Shown here piece by piece: positions 16,373-25,353 of a DNA stretch of 38,527 nt. The notes beneath the pieces were generated by a model. That model was not told the DNA's origin and searched no databases. It saw only the letters and a list, made by a program, of their open reading frames with translations. Numbering within the stretch: position 1 is the stretch's first letter; each line of letters starts with the position of its first letter. A program made the translations under genes and the position numbers. The stretch lies in the NCBI RefSeq assembly GCF_901212655.1, contig NZ_CAAKON010000020.1, positions 1-38,527 on the forward strand. Direction: 5' to 3'. Source of the stretch: Olsenella uli (GTDB lineage Bacteria; Actinomycetota; Coriobacteriia; Coriobacteriales; Atopobiaceae).

Positions 16373-17266
16373 TCACTCCCCCGTGTCGTCGTCGCGCCGG
16401 GCGCGCAGCGCCCCCATCGTCTCCCCAACGTCCGCCCCGTCCGCAAGGGCGCGGAGGGCAGAAATCTCTGCCGCATAACCCGGCAGCTTGTTGGGGGTCT
16501 CGAGAATCATAGGAAGGCCACTCAAACGCTCGTCGCGCACGATGCGCGCGAAGCACCCAAGCCCAAGATGCCCCAGGCCAAGCCGCTCGTGGCGGTCCTT
16601 GTGCGCGCCCTGCGGGTTCTTGGAGTCGTTGAGGTGCAGCGCCCTCAGACGGCCTAGTCCTATGATGCGGTCAAACTCCCCAAGGACGCCGTCCAGATCA
16701 TGCGCGATGTCATAGCCCGCGTCGCTCACGTGGCAGGTGTCGAGACAGACGCCCAGGAGCTCGTCGTGCTTGACACCCTCGATGATGCGGGCGAGCTCCT
16801 CGAAGGTGCGGCCCACCTCGGTGCCCTTGCCGGCCATGGTCTCGAGCAGCACGAGGGTCTTCTGGCCGGGAACGAGGGCCTCGTTGAGGCCCTCCGCAAT
16901 GAGGCGGATGCCCTCCTCCGACCCCTGGCCCACATGGCTTCCGGGGTGGAAGTTGTAGAGGTTGCCAGGCAGGAGCTCCATGGTATGGAGGTCCTCCGCC
17001 ATGGCCCGGCGCGCAAAGGCGCGCACGTCGGGCTTGGCGGAGCAGAGGTTGAGCGTGTAGGGGGCATGGGCCACAAGCGGGCCAAAGCCATGCTCGGCCA
17101 TGGTCTGCCCCAGGCGGGCGGCGTCATCGGCATCCGCGGCCTTGGCGTTGCCGCCGCGCGGGTTCCGCGTGAAGTAGGCAAAGGTCGTGGCCCCTATCGA
17201 GACGGCGCGCTCCCCCATCGCCTCGAAGCCGCCAGAGCTTGAGAGGTGGCAACCGAGGAACAGCAC
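16373..17266 (-). CDS. nfo: Endonuclease IV (AP endonuclease)
   Basis: A 297-aa zinc-dependent base-excision-repair enzyme that cuts DNA at abasic sites. The family motifs are clear: NFHPGSHVG, LDTCHVSDAGYD, HLNDSKNPQGAHKDRHE and LETP, which contain the His, Glu and Asp metal ligands. Length is normal. The start is GTG (17264-17266), overlapping the coaBC stop codon by 1 nt. Confidence 0.96.
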   Translation of the reverse strand: MLFLGCHLSSSGGFEAMGERAVSIGATTFAYFTRNPRGGNAKAADADDAARLGQTMAEHGFGPLVAHAPYTLNLCSAKPDVRAFARRAMAEDLHTMELLPGNLYNFHPGSHVGQGSEEGIRLIAEGLNEALVPGQKTLVLLETMAGKGTEVGRTFEELARIIEGVKHDELLGVCLDTCHVSDAGYDIAHDLDGVLGEFDRIIGLGRLRALHLNDSKNPQGAHKDRHERLGLGHLGLGCFARIVRDERLSGLPMILETPNKLPGYAAEISALRALADGADVGETMGALRARRDDDTGE

Positions 17267-18681
17267 TACTCGGCTTCCCCTCCCTCAAGCTCCACCCGGC
17301 TGGCGGTCACCGTACGGTCGAGGTCGGCGACATCGGACATGGCGGGCATGAGGACGGTCTCGTCACCGGACGCCTCGGGCATGCGGCGGGGCCGCTTGTT
17401 CTTGGCGCCGCCGCCGAGGAGCGTCGTCTTGTCGAGCACATCGTCGTAGGCCGGACCACCCTCGGGCTCGCCCTCGATCAGCATCACGAGCTTGCGAACG
17501 ATGGCCTCGGCAACCTCCTCTTTGGGAAGGCAGGCGAGCTGCTGCACGCCATGCGGGGTCACGAACGCCACGCGGTCGGTGTCCGAGCCAAAGGTGGAGT
17601 CCGGGCGAGAGACGTCGTTGGCCACGATCATGTCGCAGCCCTTGCGGGCGAGCTTCTCGCGGGCATGCTCGATGACGTTCGAGGTCTCGGCGGCAAAGCC
17701 CACGACCACGCGGCCGCCGCGCTCATGCGAGATGCCGGCGAGGATGTCGTCGTTCTCCACCAGCTTGACGTCGCCCAGGCGCTCCGTCGCTTTCTTGAGC
17801 TTGTGGTCGCTCTTCTTGGCGGGGCGGTAGTCGGAGACGGCCGCAGCGAGCACGGCGGCGTCGGCGCAGGCAAAGGCATCCTTGGTGGCCTGGAGCATCT
17901 CGGCGGCCGTCGTGACGCGCACGACACCCACGCCGGCGGGCACCGGAAGAGAAACCGGGCCGGAGACGAGGGTCACGTGAGCGCCATGAGCCGCCGCGGC
18001 GGCGGCGATCGCGTATCCCATCTTGCCGGAGGAGGCGTTGGAGAGGTAACGGACGGGGTCGATGGCCTCGTGAGTGGGGCCAGCCGTCACCACGACGTGC
18101 TTGCCCGCGAGGTCGCCGGTGGCACGCAGACGGAAGAGCACCGCCGCCACGATCTGGTCGACGGCGGCAAGCTTGCCCTCGCCCACATCCCCGCAGGCAA
18201 GGCGGCCGGAATCCGGGCCCACCATGATGACGCCACGGTCCTGGAGGGTCTCGACGTTGGCCTTCGTGGCGGGGTTCTGCCACATGTGCACGTTCATGGC
18301 CGGTGCCACCACGAAGGGCCCCTGGCAGGCGAGCAGCGTGGTGGTCACGACGTCGTCCGCGATGCCCTGCGCCATCTTGGCGATGACATTGGCCGTGGCC
18401 GGAACCACGAGCGCGAGGTCTGCCCACTCGGCGAGCTCGATGTGCGGGATGGGGGTCTCGGGGTCATCGAAGAGGTCGAGTGCCACGCGGTGCCCGGAGA
18501 GGGCCTCGAAGGTGGTGGGGCCAACGAGCCTGGTGGCCTCGCGCGTCATGGCCACGCGAACCTCGCAGCCCCCCTTCTGGAGACCGCGGAGGACCTCGCA
18601 TGCCTTATACGCGGCAATGCCCCCGCTCACAAACAGCGCGACGCGCGGCGCGCGCTCGGAATCGGTGCCAAACGTAGCCAT
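17266..18681 (-). CDS. coaBC: Bifunctional phosphopantothenoylcysteine decarboxylase / phosphopantothenate-cysteine ligase
   Basis: A 471-aa coenzyme A biosynthesis enzyme that joins cysteine to 4'-phosphopantothenate and decarboxylates the product. The N-terminal flavoprotein half (about 10-185) has the catalytic His in IPHIEL, PAMNVHMW, and the active-site Cys in GRLACGDVGEG. The C-terminal ligase half (about 195-400) has AGPTHEAIDPVRYLSN, ASSGKMG, AAAVSDYRPA and VGFAAET. A further tail of about 65 aa past the ligase is not part of the usual enzyme (400 aa) and is polar with a basic patch (KNKRPRRMPE). Confidence 0.96.
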   Translation of the reverse strand: MATFGTDSERAPRVALFVSGGIAAYKACEVLRGLQKGGCEVRVAMTREATRLVGPTTFEALSGHRVALDLFDDPETPIPHIELAEWADLALVVPATANVIAKMAQGIADDVVTTTLLACQGPFVVAPAMNVHMWQNPATKANVETLQDRGVIMVGPDSGRLACGDVGEGKLAAVDQIVAAVLFRLRATGDLAGKHVVVTAGPTHEAIDPVRYLSNASSGKMGYAIAAAAAAHGAHVTLVSGPVSLPVPAGVGVVRVTTAAEMLQATKDAFACADAAVLAAAVSDYRPAKKSDHKLKKATERLGDVKLVENDDILAGISHERGGRVVVGFAAETSNVIEHAREKLARKGCDMIVANDVSRPDSTFGSDTDRVAFVTPHGVQQLACLPKEEVAEAIVRKLVMLIEGEPEGGPAYDDVLDKTTLLGGGAKNKRPRRMPEASGDETVLMPAMSDVADLDRTVTASRVELEGGEAE

Positions 18682-18687
18682 AGCCCC

Positions 18688-19404
18688 TTACGCCTCCTGG
18701 GAAACGACGAGGATGCGCTTGCAGTACGGGCAGGTCGTGACCTCGGAGGCACTGCGGCGGATATCGGCAAACGAGCTCGGCTGTAGGGTGACACGGCAGG
18801 CGGAGGGCTTGTTGCCCACGAGGGTCTCGACGGCCACGCCCCCAAAGCGCTTCCTGGCCTTCTCATAGCGGTCGAGGAGCTCGGGCGAGATTCCGGACAC
18901 GATATCCGCGCGCTCGGCCTTGAGCTTGCCCGCCTGCTCGGTGATATCGGCGGCAGCCTGGCGCCAAGAGTCGGTGAGGGCCTGTTCCTCCTTGGCAAGG
19001 CGCGCCTTGAGGGCCTCGGCGTTGCGCTCGGCGCGCTCGACGGTCTCGAGGCGCTCGAGCAGGCGCTCGGTGTCAAAGTCGACCTTCTCCAGCTTCTTGG
19101 CAAGCAGGGAGAGCTGCTCCTCCAGGTCGATGGTGTCGCGATAGTCGACGACGTCCTTGGCCTGCTCCTGGCACTCGGCCACGTGGCCCTCGAGCAGCTT
19201 CTTGCAGTCCTCGAGGTCGGCAAGCTCAATCTCGACGTCCTTGCGCTGGCCCATGATCTTCGCGAGCTCGGACGTCACCTTCTTCGATGCAGCTCGGGCG
19301 GCCACGACCCTGCCCCGCTGGGGCAGCTGGTCTGCCGCCTTGCTCAGGCGAAGGAGGGTCAGGTCAATCTCTTGGAGCCTTACCAGTGCGGTTGCCTCAG
19401 ACAT
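18688..19404 (-). CDS. Coiled-coil protein with degenerate C4 zinc ribbon (COG1579 type)
   Basis: A 238-aa protein with a long charged coiled coil at about 20-185 and a short zinc-ribbon-like C-terminus. The family normally carries two CxxC pairs. Here the second pair is intact (CPYC) but the first is reduced to a single Cys (SACRV), so metal binding may be lost or use another ligand. The ATG at 19402-19404 follows GGAGGAG; eight upstream codons are excluded. It starts 5 bp after the Nif3 stop. Homologues include proteins proposed to act in translation or nucleic-acid contacts, but the function is unsettled. Confidence 0.83.
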   Translation of the reverse strand: MSEATALVRLQEIDLTLLRLSKAADQLPQRGRVVAARAASKKVTSELAKIMGQRKDVEIELADLEDCKKLLEGHVAECQEQAKDVVDYRDTIDLEEQLSLLAKKLEKVDFDTERLLERLETVERAERNAEALKARLAKEEQALTDSWRQAAADITEQAGKLKAERADIVSGISPELLDRYEKARKRFGGVAVETLVGNKPSACRVTLQPSSFADIRRSASEVTTCPYCKRILVVSQEA

Positions 19405-19409
19405 GTGCT

Positions 19410-20195
19410 TCACTCCTCCGCGGCCCACGCGTGCCAGCGCAAGCCCTCATCGAGTACCTCTATGCTCGTATCATCACTGACCCCGGCAGCCAGCGTACGC
19501 GCCAGCAGCGCGGCGTACGGAAGCTCCGAGGCATCGTGCCCAAGTAGTATAGCGTCCACGCCGGCCTCCGCCAGCTCGGACAGGTGGTGGTAACCCGCCT
19601 CGCCCGCAATCACCAAGTCCGCGCCACGCGCAATGGCCTGGGAGGCAAAGCCGCCAAACGAGCCCGAGCTAAAGGCCACCGTCTCCAGGCGCCGCCCGTC
19701 CTGGCCCCACACGACGGGCGCACAGCCAAAGGAGTCGCGGCAGCGCCGGGCAAGCTCGCCCGTGGTGACGCCTACGGCCCGGAGCCATGCCCCGAAGCCG
19801 TCTGGTTCGAAGAGCCTGCCCGTACGCTCGAGGCCGAGAAGCTCGGCCGCGAGGTCAAGCGCGGCGTCGCTACGGTCGAGGTTGGTGTGCATGGACACGA
19901 GCGAGACGCCGAGGCGGGCCGCCCACCAGACGCACGAGCCGCCGATGGAGCCGTCGCGGATGTCGGGCGTCACCGGAAACGGCGGCTCGAGAAACGCGGG
20001 GTGGTGCGTCACCAAGACGTTGCAACCCGCCTCGTGGGCCGCGCGAATCGTGCGAGGCGTGGCGTCAAGCGCGCACGCGATGCCCGCGACGCGTGCGTCT
20101 GGGTCTCCCACGGAAAGCCCGGGGCGGTCCCATGGCTCGGCCGCATCGCGCGGAAAGCGCTCGAACAGCAGCTCTATGACCTCGGACACCCTCAC
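19410..20195 (-). CDS. Nif3-like dinuclear metal-centre protein (GTP cyclohydrolase 1 type 2 homologue)
   Basis: A 261-aa Nif3/DUF34 family protein. The metal ligands THHP (about 63-66), HTNLD (about 102-106) and a late GEAGYHH are in place, followed by LLGHDASE. Family function is debated; the GTP cyclohydrolase name is a database label rather than a demonstrated activity. The start is GTG, overlapping the cysteine desulfurase stop as GTGA. It commonly sits next to the COG1579 coiled-coil gene, as it does here. Confidence 0.92.
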   Translation of the reverse strand: MRVSEVIELLFERFPRDAAEPWDRPGLSVGDPDARVAGIACALDATPRTIRAAHEAGCNVLVTHHPAFLEPPFPVTPDIRDGSIGGSCVWWAARLGVSLVSMHTNLDRSDAALDLAAELLGLERTGRLFEPDGFGAWLRAVGVTTGELARRCRDSFGCAPVVWGQDGRRLETVAFSSGSFGGFASQAIARGADLVIAGEAGYHHLSELAEAGVDAILLGHDASELPYAALLARTLAAGVSDDTSIEVLDEGLRWHAWAAEE

Positions 20196-21352
20196 CTGAG
20201 CTCACCCACAACGGCGAGCAGCGCATCGCAGAAGGCATCGAGCTCGGAGAGGGCGACGCGCTCGTCAAAGGAGACGCGGAGGGAGCCCAGAGCCTCGTCA
20301 CGGGGGATGCCCATGGCGGAAAGCACGTGGCTCGGGTCGAGCGAGCCCGAGGAGCAGGCAGAGCCGGCGGAGACCTCGAAGCCTCGCGCGTCGAGCTGCA
20401 GCACGAGGGTCTCGGAGTCCAGCCCCGGCACCATGACGCTCACCATGCCGGGGAGCCTGCCCTCGTCCACCACGACGGACGTCGTGGGAACGATGCCCGT
20501 GCCCTCGGCGCACAGGCGCCCATAGACGTGGGACGCCAGCGAGGCCACACGTGCTCGCGTCTCCCCAAGGTTGGAGCAGACGAGCTCTGCCGCGGCCGCG
20601 AAGGCAACGGCGCCGGCAACGTCCTGCGTACCGGGCCTGCGGCCAAGCTCCTGGCCGCCGCCCAGGCTCTGGGCCTCGAAGGGACAGCGCGTGCGCATGG
20701 CGAGCGCACCCACGCCGAGGGGACCGCCGATCTTGTGGGCGGCGACGGAGATTGCGTCTGCGCGGCGCGCGTCCACGGGAATGCGACCAAAGGCCTGCAC
20801 GGCGTCGACGTGCACGAGCGCGCCTGCGGCGTGCGCGGCCTCGACGATGCCGGCCGTGGACTGCACCACGCCCGTCTCGTTGTTCGCGGCCATGACGCTC
20901 ACGAGCGCGCAATGCTCGCCTGACGCGCGTCTGACCTCCTCGGGCGAGACGACGCCGTCCCGTCCCGGGCGCGCGAGCTCCACATCGAAACCGCGGCCCC
21001 TGAGGAGGCTCGCGACGTCGAGGACGGAGTCATGCTCGATGGCGGACAGCACAACCCGGCTGCGCGAGCGGTCACGGCGCCTGGCGCCCTCGGCCATGCC
21101 GAGCACGGCGAGGTTGTTGGACTCCGTGCCGCCGGAGGTGAGGAGCATCTCGCTGGGCCTGAAGCCGCAGTCGAGGCAGCGGGCAAGCGTGGCGCGGGCC
21201 CCATCGAGCTTGCGGGCAGCTTCGCGCCCAAGGGTGTGCAGGGAGTTGGGATTGGCAACGGAGCAGGGAAGCTCGTGGTAGGAGACCCATGCGTCACGCG
21301 CCTCGGGCCTCAGGGGCGCCGAAGCGGCATAGTCGAGATAGATGTAGTCCAT
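20192..21352 (-). CDS. Cysteine desulfurase (NifS/IscS family)
   Basis: A 386-aa PLP-dependent enzyme that takes sulfur from L-cysteine for Fe-S cluster or tRNA thiolation. YLDYAASAPLRPEA starts the family fold. The PLP lysine is in SVAAHKIGGPLG and the persulfide Cys in SAGSACSSGS, the long-loop class I form. The ATG is standard for the family; GGAGG lies about 11 nt upstream. Its usual scaffold partner (IscU/NifU) and MnmA are not in this window, so the acceptor is unknown. Confidence 0.95.
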   Translation of the reverse strand: MDYIYLDYAASAPLRPEARDAWVSYHELPCSVANPNSLHTLGREAARKLDGARATLARCLDCGFRPSEMLLTSGGTESNNLAVLGMAEGARRRDRSRSRVVLSAIEHDSVLDVASLLRGRGFDVELARPGRDGVVSPEEVRRASGEHCALVSVMAANNETGVVQSTAGIVEAAHAAGALVHVDAVQAFGRIPVDARRADAISVAAHKIGGPLGVGALAMRTRCPFEAQSLGGGQELGRRPGTQDVAGAVAFAAAAELVCSNLGETRARVASLASHVYGRLCAEGTGIVPTTSVVVDEGRLPGMVSVMVPGLDSETLVLQLDARGFEVSAGSACSSGSLDPSHVLSAMGIPRDEALGSLRVSFDERVALSELDAFCDALLAVVGELR

Positions 21353-21357
21353 GCTCC

Positions 21358-22035
21358 TTAGGCCCTCCTAGTGAGGCCGGAGCGACCCGCCTCGCGAATC
21401 TCGGCGATGGCCGCCGCGCGGTCCTGCTTGCCGTAGACGGCGCTGCCGGCAACGAGCAGGTTGGCGCCGGCCTCCACGATGCCGGCCGCGTTGGCGGCAC
21501 CCACGCCGCCGTCGACCTCGATGAGCGGGTTGACGCCGCGCTCGGCGCAGAGGGCCCGCACCTGGCGAAGCTTGCGAAGGGTGCCGGGAATGAAGCATTG
21601 TCCGCCAAAGCCAGGGTTCACCGACATGATCAGGACGAGGTCGAGGTCCTCGATGATGGCGTCGAGCGCGGAGACCGGGGTGGCGGGATTCAGGGAGATG
21701 CCCGCCTTGGCTCCGGCGTCGTGGATGGCCGACACGATGCGGTGCGCGTGCGTGGCCGCCTCCCAATGGAAGGTGACGACATCCGCCCCCGCCTCGAGGT
21801 AGAGCCCAACCATGTCATCCGGGTTCGAAATCATGAGGTGAACGTCGGCGGGTTTGCTCGTGACGCGCTTGACGGCCTTCACCACGTTGGGGCCAAAGGT
21901 GAGGTTGGGCACGAAGTGTCCGTCCATGACGTCGACGTGGACGAAGTCTGCCGCCGAGATGGCCTCGAGGTCTTGCCCGAGGTTGGCTATGTCTGCCGAC
22001 AGGATTGATGGGGCAATGAGGACGTCTTCGAGCAT
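21358..22035 (-). CDS. rpe: Ribulose-phosphate 3-epimerase
   Basis: A 225-aa TIM-barrel enzyme of the pentose phosphate pathway, interconverting ribulose-5-phosphate and xylulose-5-phosphate. APSILSADIANLG, VHVDVMDGHFVPNLTFGP, SVNPGFGGQ and IEVDGGV are the family motifs with the His/Asp metal and acid-base residues. It lies 5 bp upstream of the cysteine desulfurase start and about 45 bp after gpsA. Confidence 0.96.
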   Translation of the reverse strand: MLEDVLIAPSILSADIANLGQDLEAISAADFVHVDVMDGHFVPNLTFGPNVVKAVKRVTSKPADVHLMISNPDDMVGLYLEAGADVVTFHWEAATHAHRIVSAIHDAGAKAGISLNPATPVSALDAIIEDLDLVLIMSVNPGFGGQCFIPGTLRKLRQVRALCAERGVNPLIEVDGGVGAANAAGIVEAGANLLVAGSAVYGKQDRAAAIAEIREAGRSGLTRRA

Positions 22036-22080
22036 GGATGCATCCCTTCGTGGCTATCTATTCAGCTGAACGTTCACAGT

Positions 22081-23118
22081 CTAGCGCGAGCGGCGGACAC
22101 CATTTGCCGCGGGCGACATGCCATAGAACTCCTCGGTGGGCACGCGCTCCATGAGCAGGGCAGCCATGTCCCGCACCGGAACGTCTCCGTGGATGACGCG
22201 CCACACCGCGTCGCAGATGGGAAGCTCCACGCCAAGGCGCGCGCCAAGCTCGCGCACGGATATGACGGCGCGGGCGCCCTCGACCACCATGTGCGTCTGG
22301 CGCTCGAAGTCCGCGAGGGAGGAGCCCTGGATGTAGGCCTCGCCAAACCTCCGGTTCCTCGAGTGCTCGGAGGTGCAGGTGGCCACGAGGTCTCCCATGC
22401 CAGCAAGTCCCATGCAGGTCATGGGCTGGCCACCGCAGGCATGGGCCATGCGGCCAATCTCGGCCACGCCGCGCGTCAGGAGCAGCGCGAGGGTATTGTC
22501 GCCAAAGCCAAGCCCCGAGCACATGCCGCAGGCGATGGCGATGACGTTCTTGACGGCTCCGCAGACCTCGACGCCGCGGACGTCCTCCGAGACGTAGACG
22601 CGGAAGGCGGGAGTGGCCACGAGCTCGCGAAGCCTGCGCGCAAGCTCGAGGTTGTCGCTCGCGATGACGGCAGCGGCAGGAAGCCCCTGGCAGACCTCCT
22701 CGGCGTGGTTGGGGCCGGAAAGCGCGGCTATGCGCTCGGGGTGTCCGAGCTCGCGAGCGGCCACCTCGGTCATGAGCAGGCCCGTGTGCGGCTCGATGCC
22801 CTTCGTGAGCGTCAGGGACGTCACCCCAGGCGCAAGCGAGCCCGCAAGGTCTGCGCACACAGAGCTCAGGTGCGTGGAGGGCAGCGCGAGCACGCAGGCG
22901 TCGATGCCCGCCACGGCCTCGGAAAGCGAGGCGGTTGCCCGCACGTTGCCGGGCAGCTCATAGCCGTCGAGGTAGCGCGGGTTCACGCGCGTCTCGTTGA
23001 TGGCTTCGGCGGACGAGGCGGAGTGGCACCACAGGGAGACCTCGTCAGCGTTGGAGGCGACGAGACCGGCAAAGGCCGTGCCCCAGGAACCGGCGCCGAT
23101 GACGGCAACGCGGCTCAC
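22081..23118 (-). CDS. gpsA: Glycerol-3-phosphate dehydrogenase [NAD(P)+]
   Basis: A 345-aa enzyme that reduces dihydroxyacetone phosphate to sn-glycerol-3-phosphate, the backbone for phospholipids. The N-terminal Rossmann motif is GAGSWGTAFAG (8-18). SGPNHAEEV and the catalytic-site KNVIAIACG follow, then GLAGMGDLVATC with HSRNRRFG. The start is GTG, overlapping the plsY stop as GTGA. It supplies the acceptor used by PlsY next door. Confidence 0.96.
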   Translation of the reverse strand: MSRVAVIGAGSWGTAFAGLVASNADEVSLWCHSASSAEAINETRVNPRYLDGYELPGNVRATASLSEAVAGIDACVLALPSTHLSSVCADLAGSLAPGVTSLTLTKGIEPHTGLLMTEVAARELGHPERIAALSGPNHAEEVCQGLPAAAVIASDNLELARRLRELVATPAFRVYVSEDVRGVEVCGAVKNVIAIACGMCSGLGFGDNTLALLLTRGVAEIGRMAHACGGQPMTCMGLAGMGDLVATCTSEHSRNRRFGEAYIQGSSLADFERQTHMVVEGARAVISVRELGARLGVELPICDAVWRVIHGDVPVRDMAALLMERVPTEEFYGMSPAANGVRRSR

Positions 23119-23879
23119 TTGGCATCCCCGCCCTCATCCTCACGGGAGCCTGCGCCCTCGAGCGGGTCGGTGCCCTCGCCCTTCTTGTGGAAGGAGAAGG
23201 CCTTCTCCTTGCCGTGCACAAGCTTGTCGATGTTTGAGCGATGAGCCCAGACGACCGTCCAGCCGGCAAGGGCGAGGGTGAGGAACAGGCCCAGGTTCCA
23301 TCCACAGATGAGGCAGCCCACGAAGGGGAGCACGGCGGCAACCGTGACGGAACCAATCGAAACGCGCTTCGTGATGGCCACGAGCACGATGAAGATGCCA
23401 AGCTCAATGAGGCCCACGGGCCACACGAAGCCCAGAAGCGACCCCACGCCCACCGCGATGCCCTTGCCGCCGTGGAAGTGCAGGAACGGCGAGAAGATGT
23501 GACCCCACACGGCAGCGACCATCACGAGGCCAACGAGCCAGGCTCCCTGGCCCGTGGGGGCCACCGAGATGCCGGTGGCGTGCGCCAGGACAAAGCCGTC
23601 CTGCTGGAACAGGACGCTTGCCAGGCCCGTGGCCAGAGCGCCCTTGCCAGCGTCGAAGAGCAGCGTGAGCGCCGCGGCGCCCTTGCCGATCTCGCGGGCG
23701 ACGTTGGTGGTGCCGATGTTGCCAGAGCCCACCTTCTGGATGTCGACCCCCTTGACGTGGGCGATGATCTTGCCAAAGGGTATGCCGCAGACGAAGAACG
23801 TCGCGAGCAGATAGATGGCAAGCACGCTCTGGTTGATGGAGTTGCCGAAAAGTACGCTCGACAGGGATACCGCTTCCAA
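23115..23879 (-). CDS. plsY: Glycerol-3-phosphate acyltransferase PlsY
   Basis: An integral membrane enzyme that acylates glycerol-3-phosphate using acyl-phosphate. The three PlsY motifs are visible: VGSGNIGTTNVAR, HFHGGKGIAVGVGS and WAHRSNIDKLVHGKE. About six hydrophobic segments occur. The likely start is TTG at 23877-23879, 5 nt after GGAGG; an upstream GTG at 23904-23906 would place that ribosome-binding site inside the gene. The C-terminal tail is longer than usual and very acidic (EGTDPLEGAGSREDEGGD). Confidence 0.93.
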   Translation of the reverse strand: MEAVSLSSVLFGNSINQSVLAIYLLATFFVCGIPFGKIIAHVKGVDIQKVGSGNIGTTNVAREIGKGAAALTLLFDAGKGALATGLASVLFQQDGFVLAHATGISVAPTGQGAWLVGLVMVAAVWGHIFSPFLHFHGGKGIAVGVGSLLGFVWPVGLIELGIFIVLVAITKRVSIGSVTVAAVLPFVGCLICGWNLGLFLTLALAGWTVVWAHRSNIDKLVHGKEKAFSFHKKGEGTDPLEGAGSREDEGGDAK

Positions 23880-23911
23880 GGAGACCTCCAAGGTCGATGC
23901 ACGCACGCAAA

Positions 23912-23933
23912 GCGCCCGGCACAGGCCGGGCGC
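23912..23933 (-). terminator. Intra-operon hairpin between der and plsY
   Basis: GCGCCCGGC (23912-23920) and GCCGGGCGC (23925-23933) form a perfect 9-bp stem with a 4-nt loop, 8 nt after the der stop. The minus-strand tail is TTTGCGT, a poor U tract. It may partly terminate or protect the der transcript. Confidence 0.55.
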
Positions 23934-23940
23934 ATATGGT

Positions 23941-25275
23941 CTACGAGAGAGACGAGGTCTGCTGCTTCTTGCGGAACCTCAGGCGAACGGGCGTGCCACC
24001 GAGCTCGAAGACCTGGCGCATGCGGTTCTCGAGGTAACGCTTGAAGTTGTCATCCACAAGCTCGGGGAAGTTGCAGAAGAAGGTCACCGCCGGCGGGCAG
24101 TTGCCCGTCTGGTTTGCGTACTGGATGCGCAGGCGCTTGGGACCCTTCACCACGGTGTGGCCGCTCTCGCGCATGGCGGCGAGCATGTCGTTGAGCTTGC
24201 CGGTGGGAATCTGGCTCTTGTGGGCGGCGCCGGCGCGGTCCACGAGCGTCCACACCTTCTCGAGCGAACGGCCCGTGAGGGCGCTCACGCGCAGGACCGG
24301 CGCCCAGGGCGCAAACGTCATGCGACGCGCGACGGACTGCATGACCTCCTCGCGCTGGCGGTCGTCCTCGAGCAGGTCCCACTTGTTGAGCAGGATGACG
24401 AGGGCGCACCCGCGCTCGATGGCCAGGCCCGCGATCTTCTGGTCCTGCTCTGTGACGCCAACCGAAGAGTCAACGACGAGCACGCAGACCTCGGCCTCGT
24501 CGATGGCGCGAAGGCCGCGCACGAGGCTGTAGTACTCGACGTCCTCGTGGACGAGGTTGCGCTTGCGCATGCCGGCGGTGTCGACGAGGCGATAGCGCCT
24601 GCCCTCGCGCTCGACGACGACGTCGAGCGCGTCGCGCGTCGTGCCGGCGACGTCGCTCACGATCGAGCGGTTCCTGCCGGCGAACCGGTTGGTGATAGAG
24701 GACTTGCCCACGTTGGGGCGGCCGATGATGGCAACCCTCAGGGCGTCGGAGGGATAGACGGCCTCGGGCGTGGGCTCGGGCAGCGCCTCGACCACGTCGT
24801 CCAGGAGGTCACCCGTACCGTGGCCGTGGCCGGCGGAGATGGGAATGGGCTCGCCAAGGCCAAGGGCGTAGAAGTCCCAGAGGGTCTTGTCGTCCGAAGG
24901 GTTGTCGAGCTTGTTGGCCACGAGGAAGGTGGGCTTCTTCGTCTTGCGCAGGATGCGGGCGACCGTCTCGTCCTCCTCGGTGACGCCGGTGGTGGCGTCC
25001 ACGACGAAGATGATGACGTCGGCCTCCTCGCAGGCGGCCTCGGCCTGCTCACGGATGCGGCCGGAGAAGGCGTCGTCGGAACGGCCGGTCTCGATGCCGC
25101 CGGTGTCCACGAGCGTGAACTCCGTGCCGCACCACTCGGCGTCGTGGTAGCTGCGGTCGCGCGTGACGCCACGGCTCTCGTGGACGATGGCCTCGCGCTT
25201 CTGCGCTATGCGATTCACCAGGGTCGACTTGCCGACGTTGGGGCGGCCGACCACGGCGACGATGGGCTTGGGCAT
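23941..25275 (-). CDS. der: Ribosome-associated GTPase Der (EngA)
   Basis: A 444-aa double GTPase needed for 50S ribosome assembly. Two G domains each begin GRPNVGKS (near residues 10 and 187), with DTGG/DTAG switch motifs and NKLD/NKWD. The C-terminal about 100 aa form the KH-like domain. The start is ATG at 25273-25275, 5 nt after AAGGAG; 17 codons upstream are excluded. It has about 75 bp to ispH, the widest gap in this part of the run. Confidence 0.96.
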   Translation of the reverse strand: MPKPIVAVVGRPNVGKSTLVNRIAQKREAIVHESRGVTRDRSYHDAEWCGTEFTLVDTGGIETGRSDDAFSGRIREQAEAACEEADVIIFVVDATTGVTEEDETVARILRKTKKPTFLVANKLDNPSDDKTLWDFYALGLGEPIPISAGHGHGTGDLLDDVVEALPEPTPEAVYPSDALRVAIIGRPNVGKSSITNRFAGRNRSIVSDVAGTTRDALDVVVEREGRRYRLVDTAGMRKRNLVHEDVEYYSLVRGLRAIDEAEVCVLVVDSSVGVTEQDQKIAGLAIERGCALVILLNKWDLLEDDRQREEVMQSVARRMTFAPWAPVLRVSALTGRSLEKVWTLVDRAGAAHKSQIPTGKLNDMLAAMRESGHTVVKGPKRLRIQYANQTGNCPPAVTFFCNFPELVDDNFKRYLENRMRQVFELGGTPVRLRFRKKQQTSSLS

Positions 25276-25353
25276 GCGTGCTCCTTGCTCTCGCTGATTC
25301 AACCTTGCAAGTCTACCATCACTCATTGAGCGGGGTCCCAGGCGCCACGGAGG

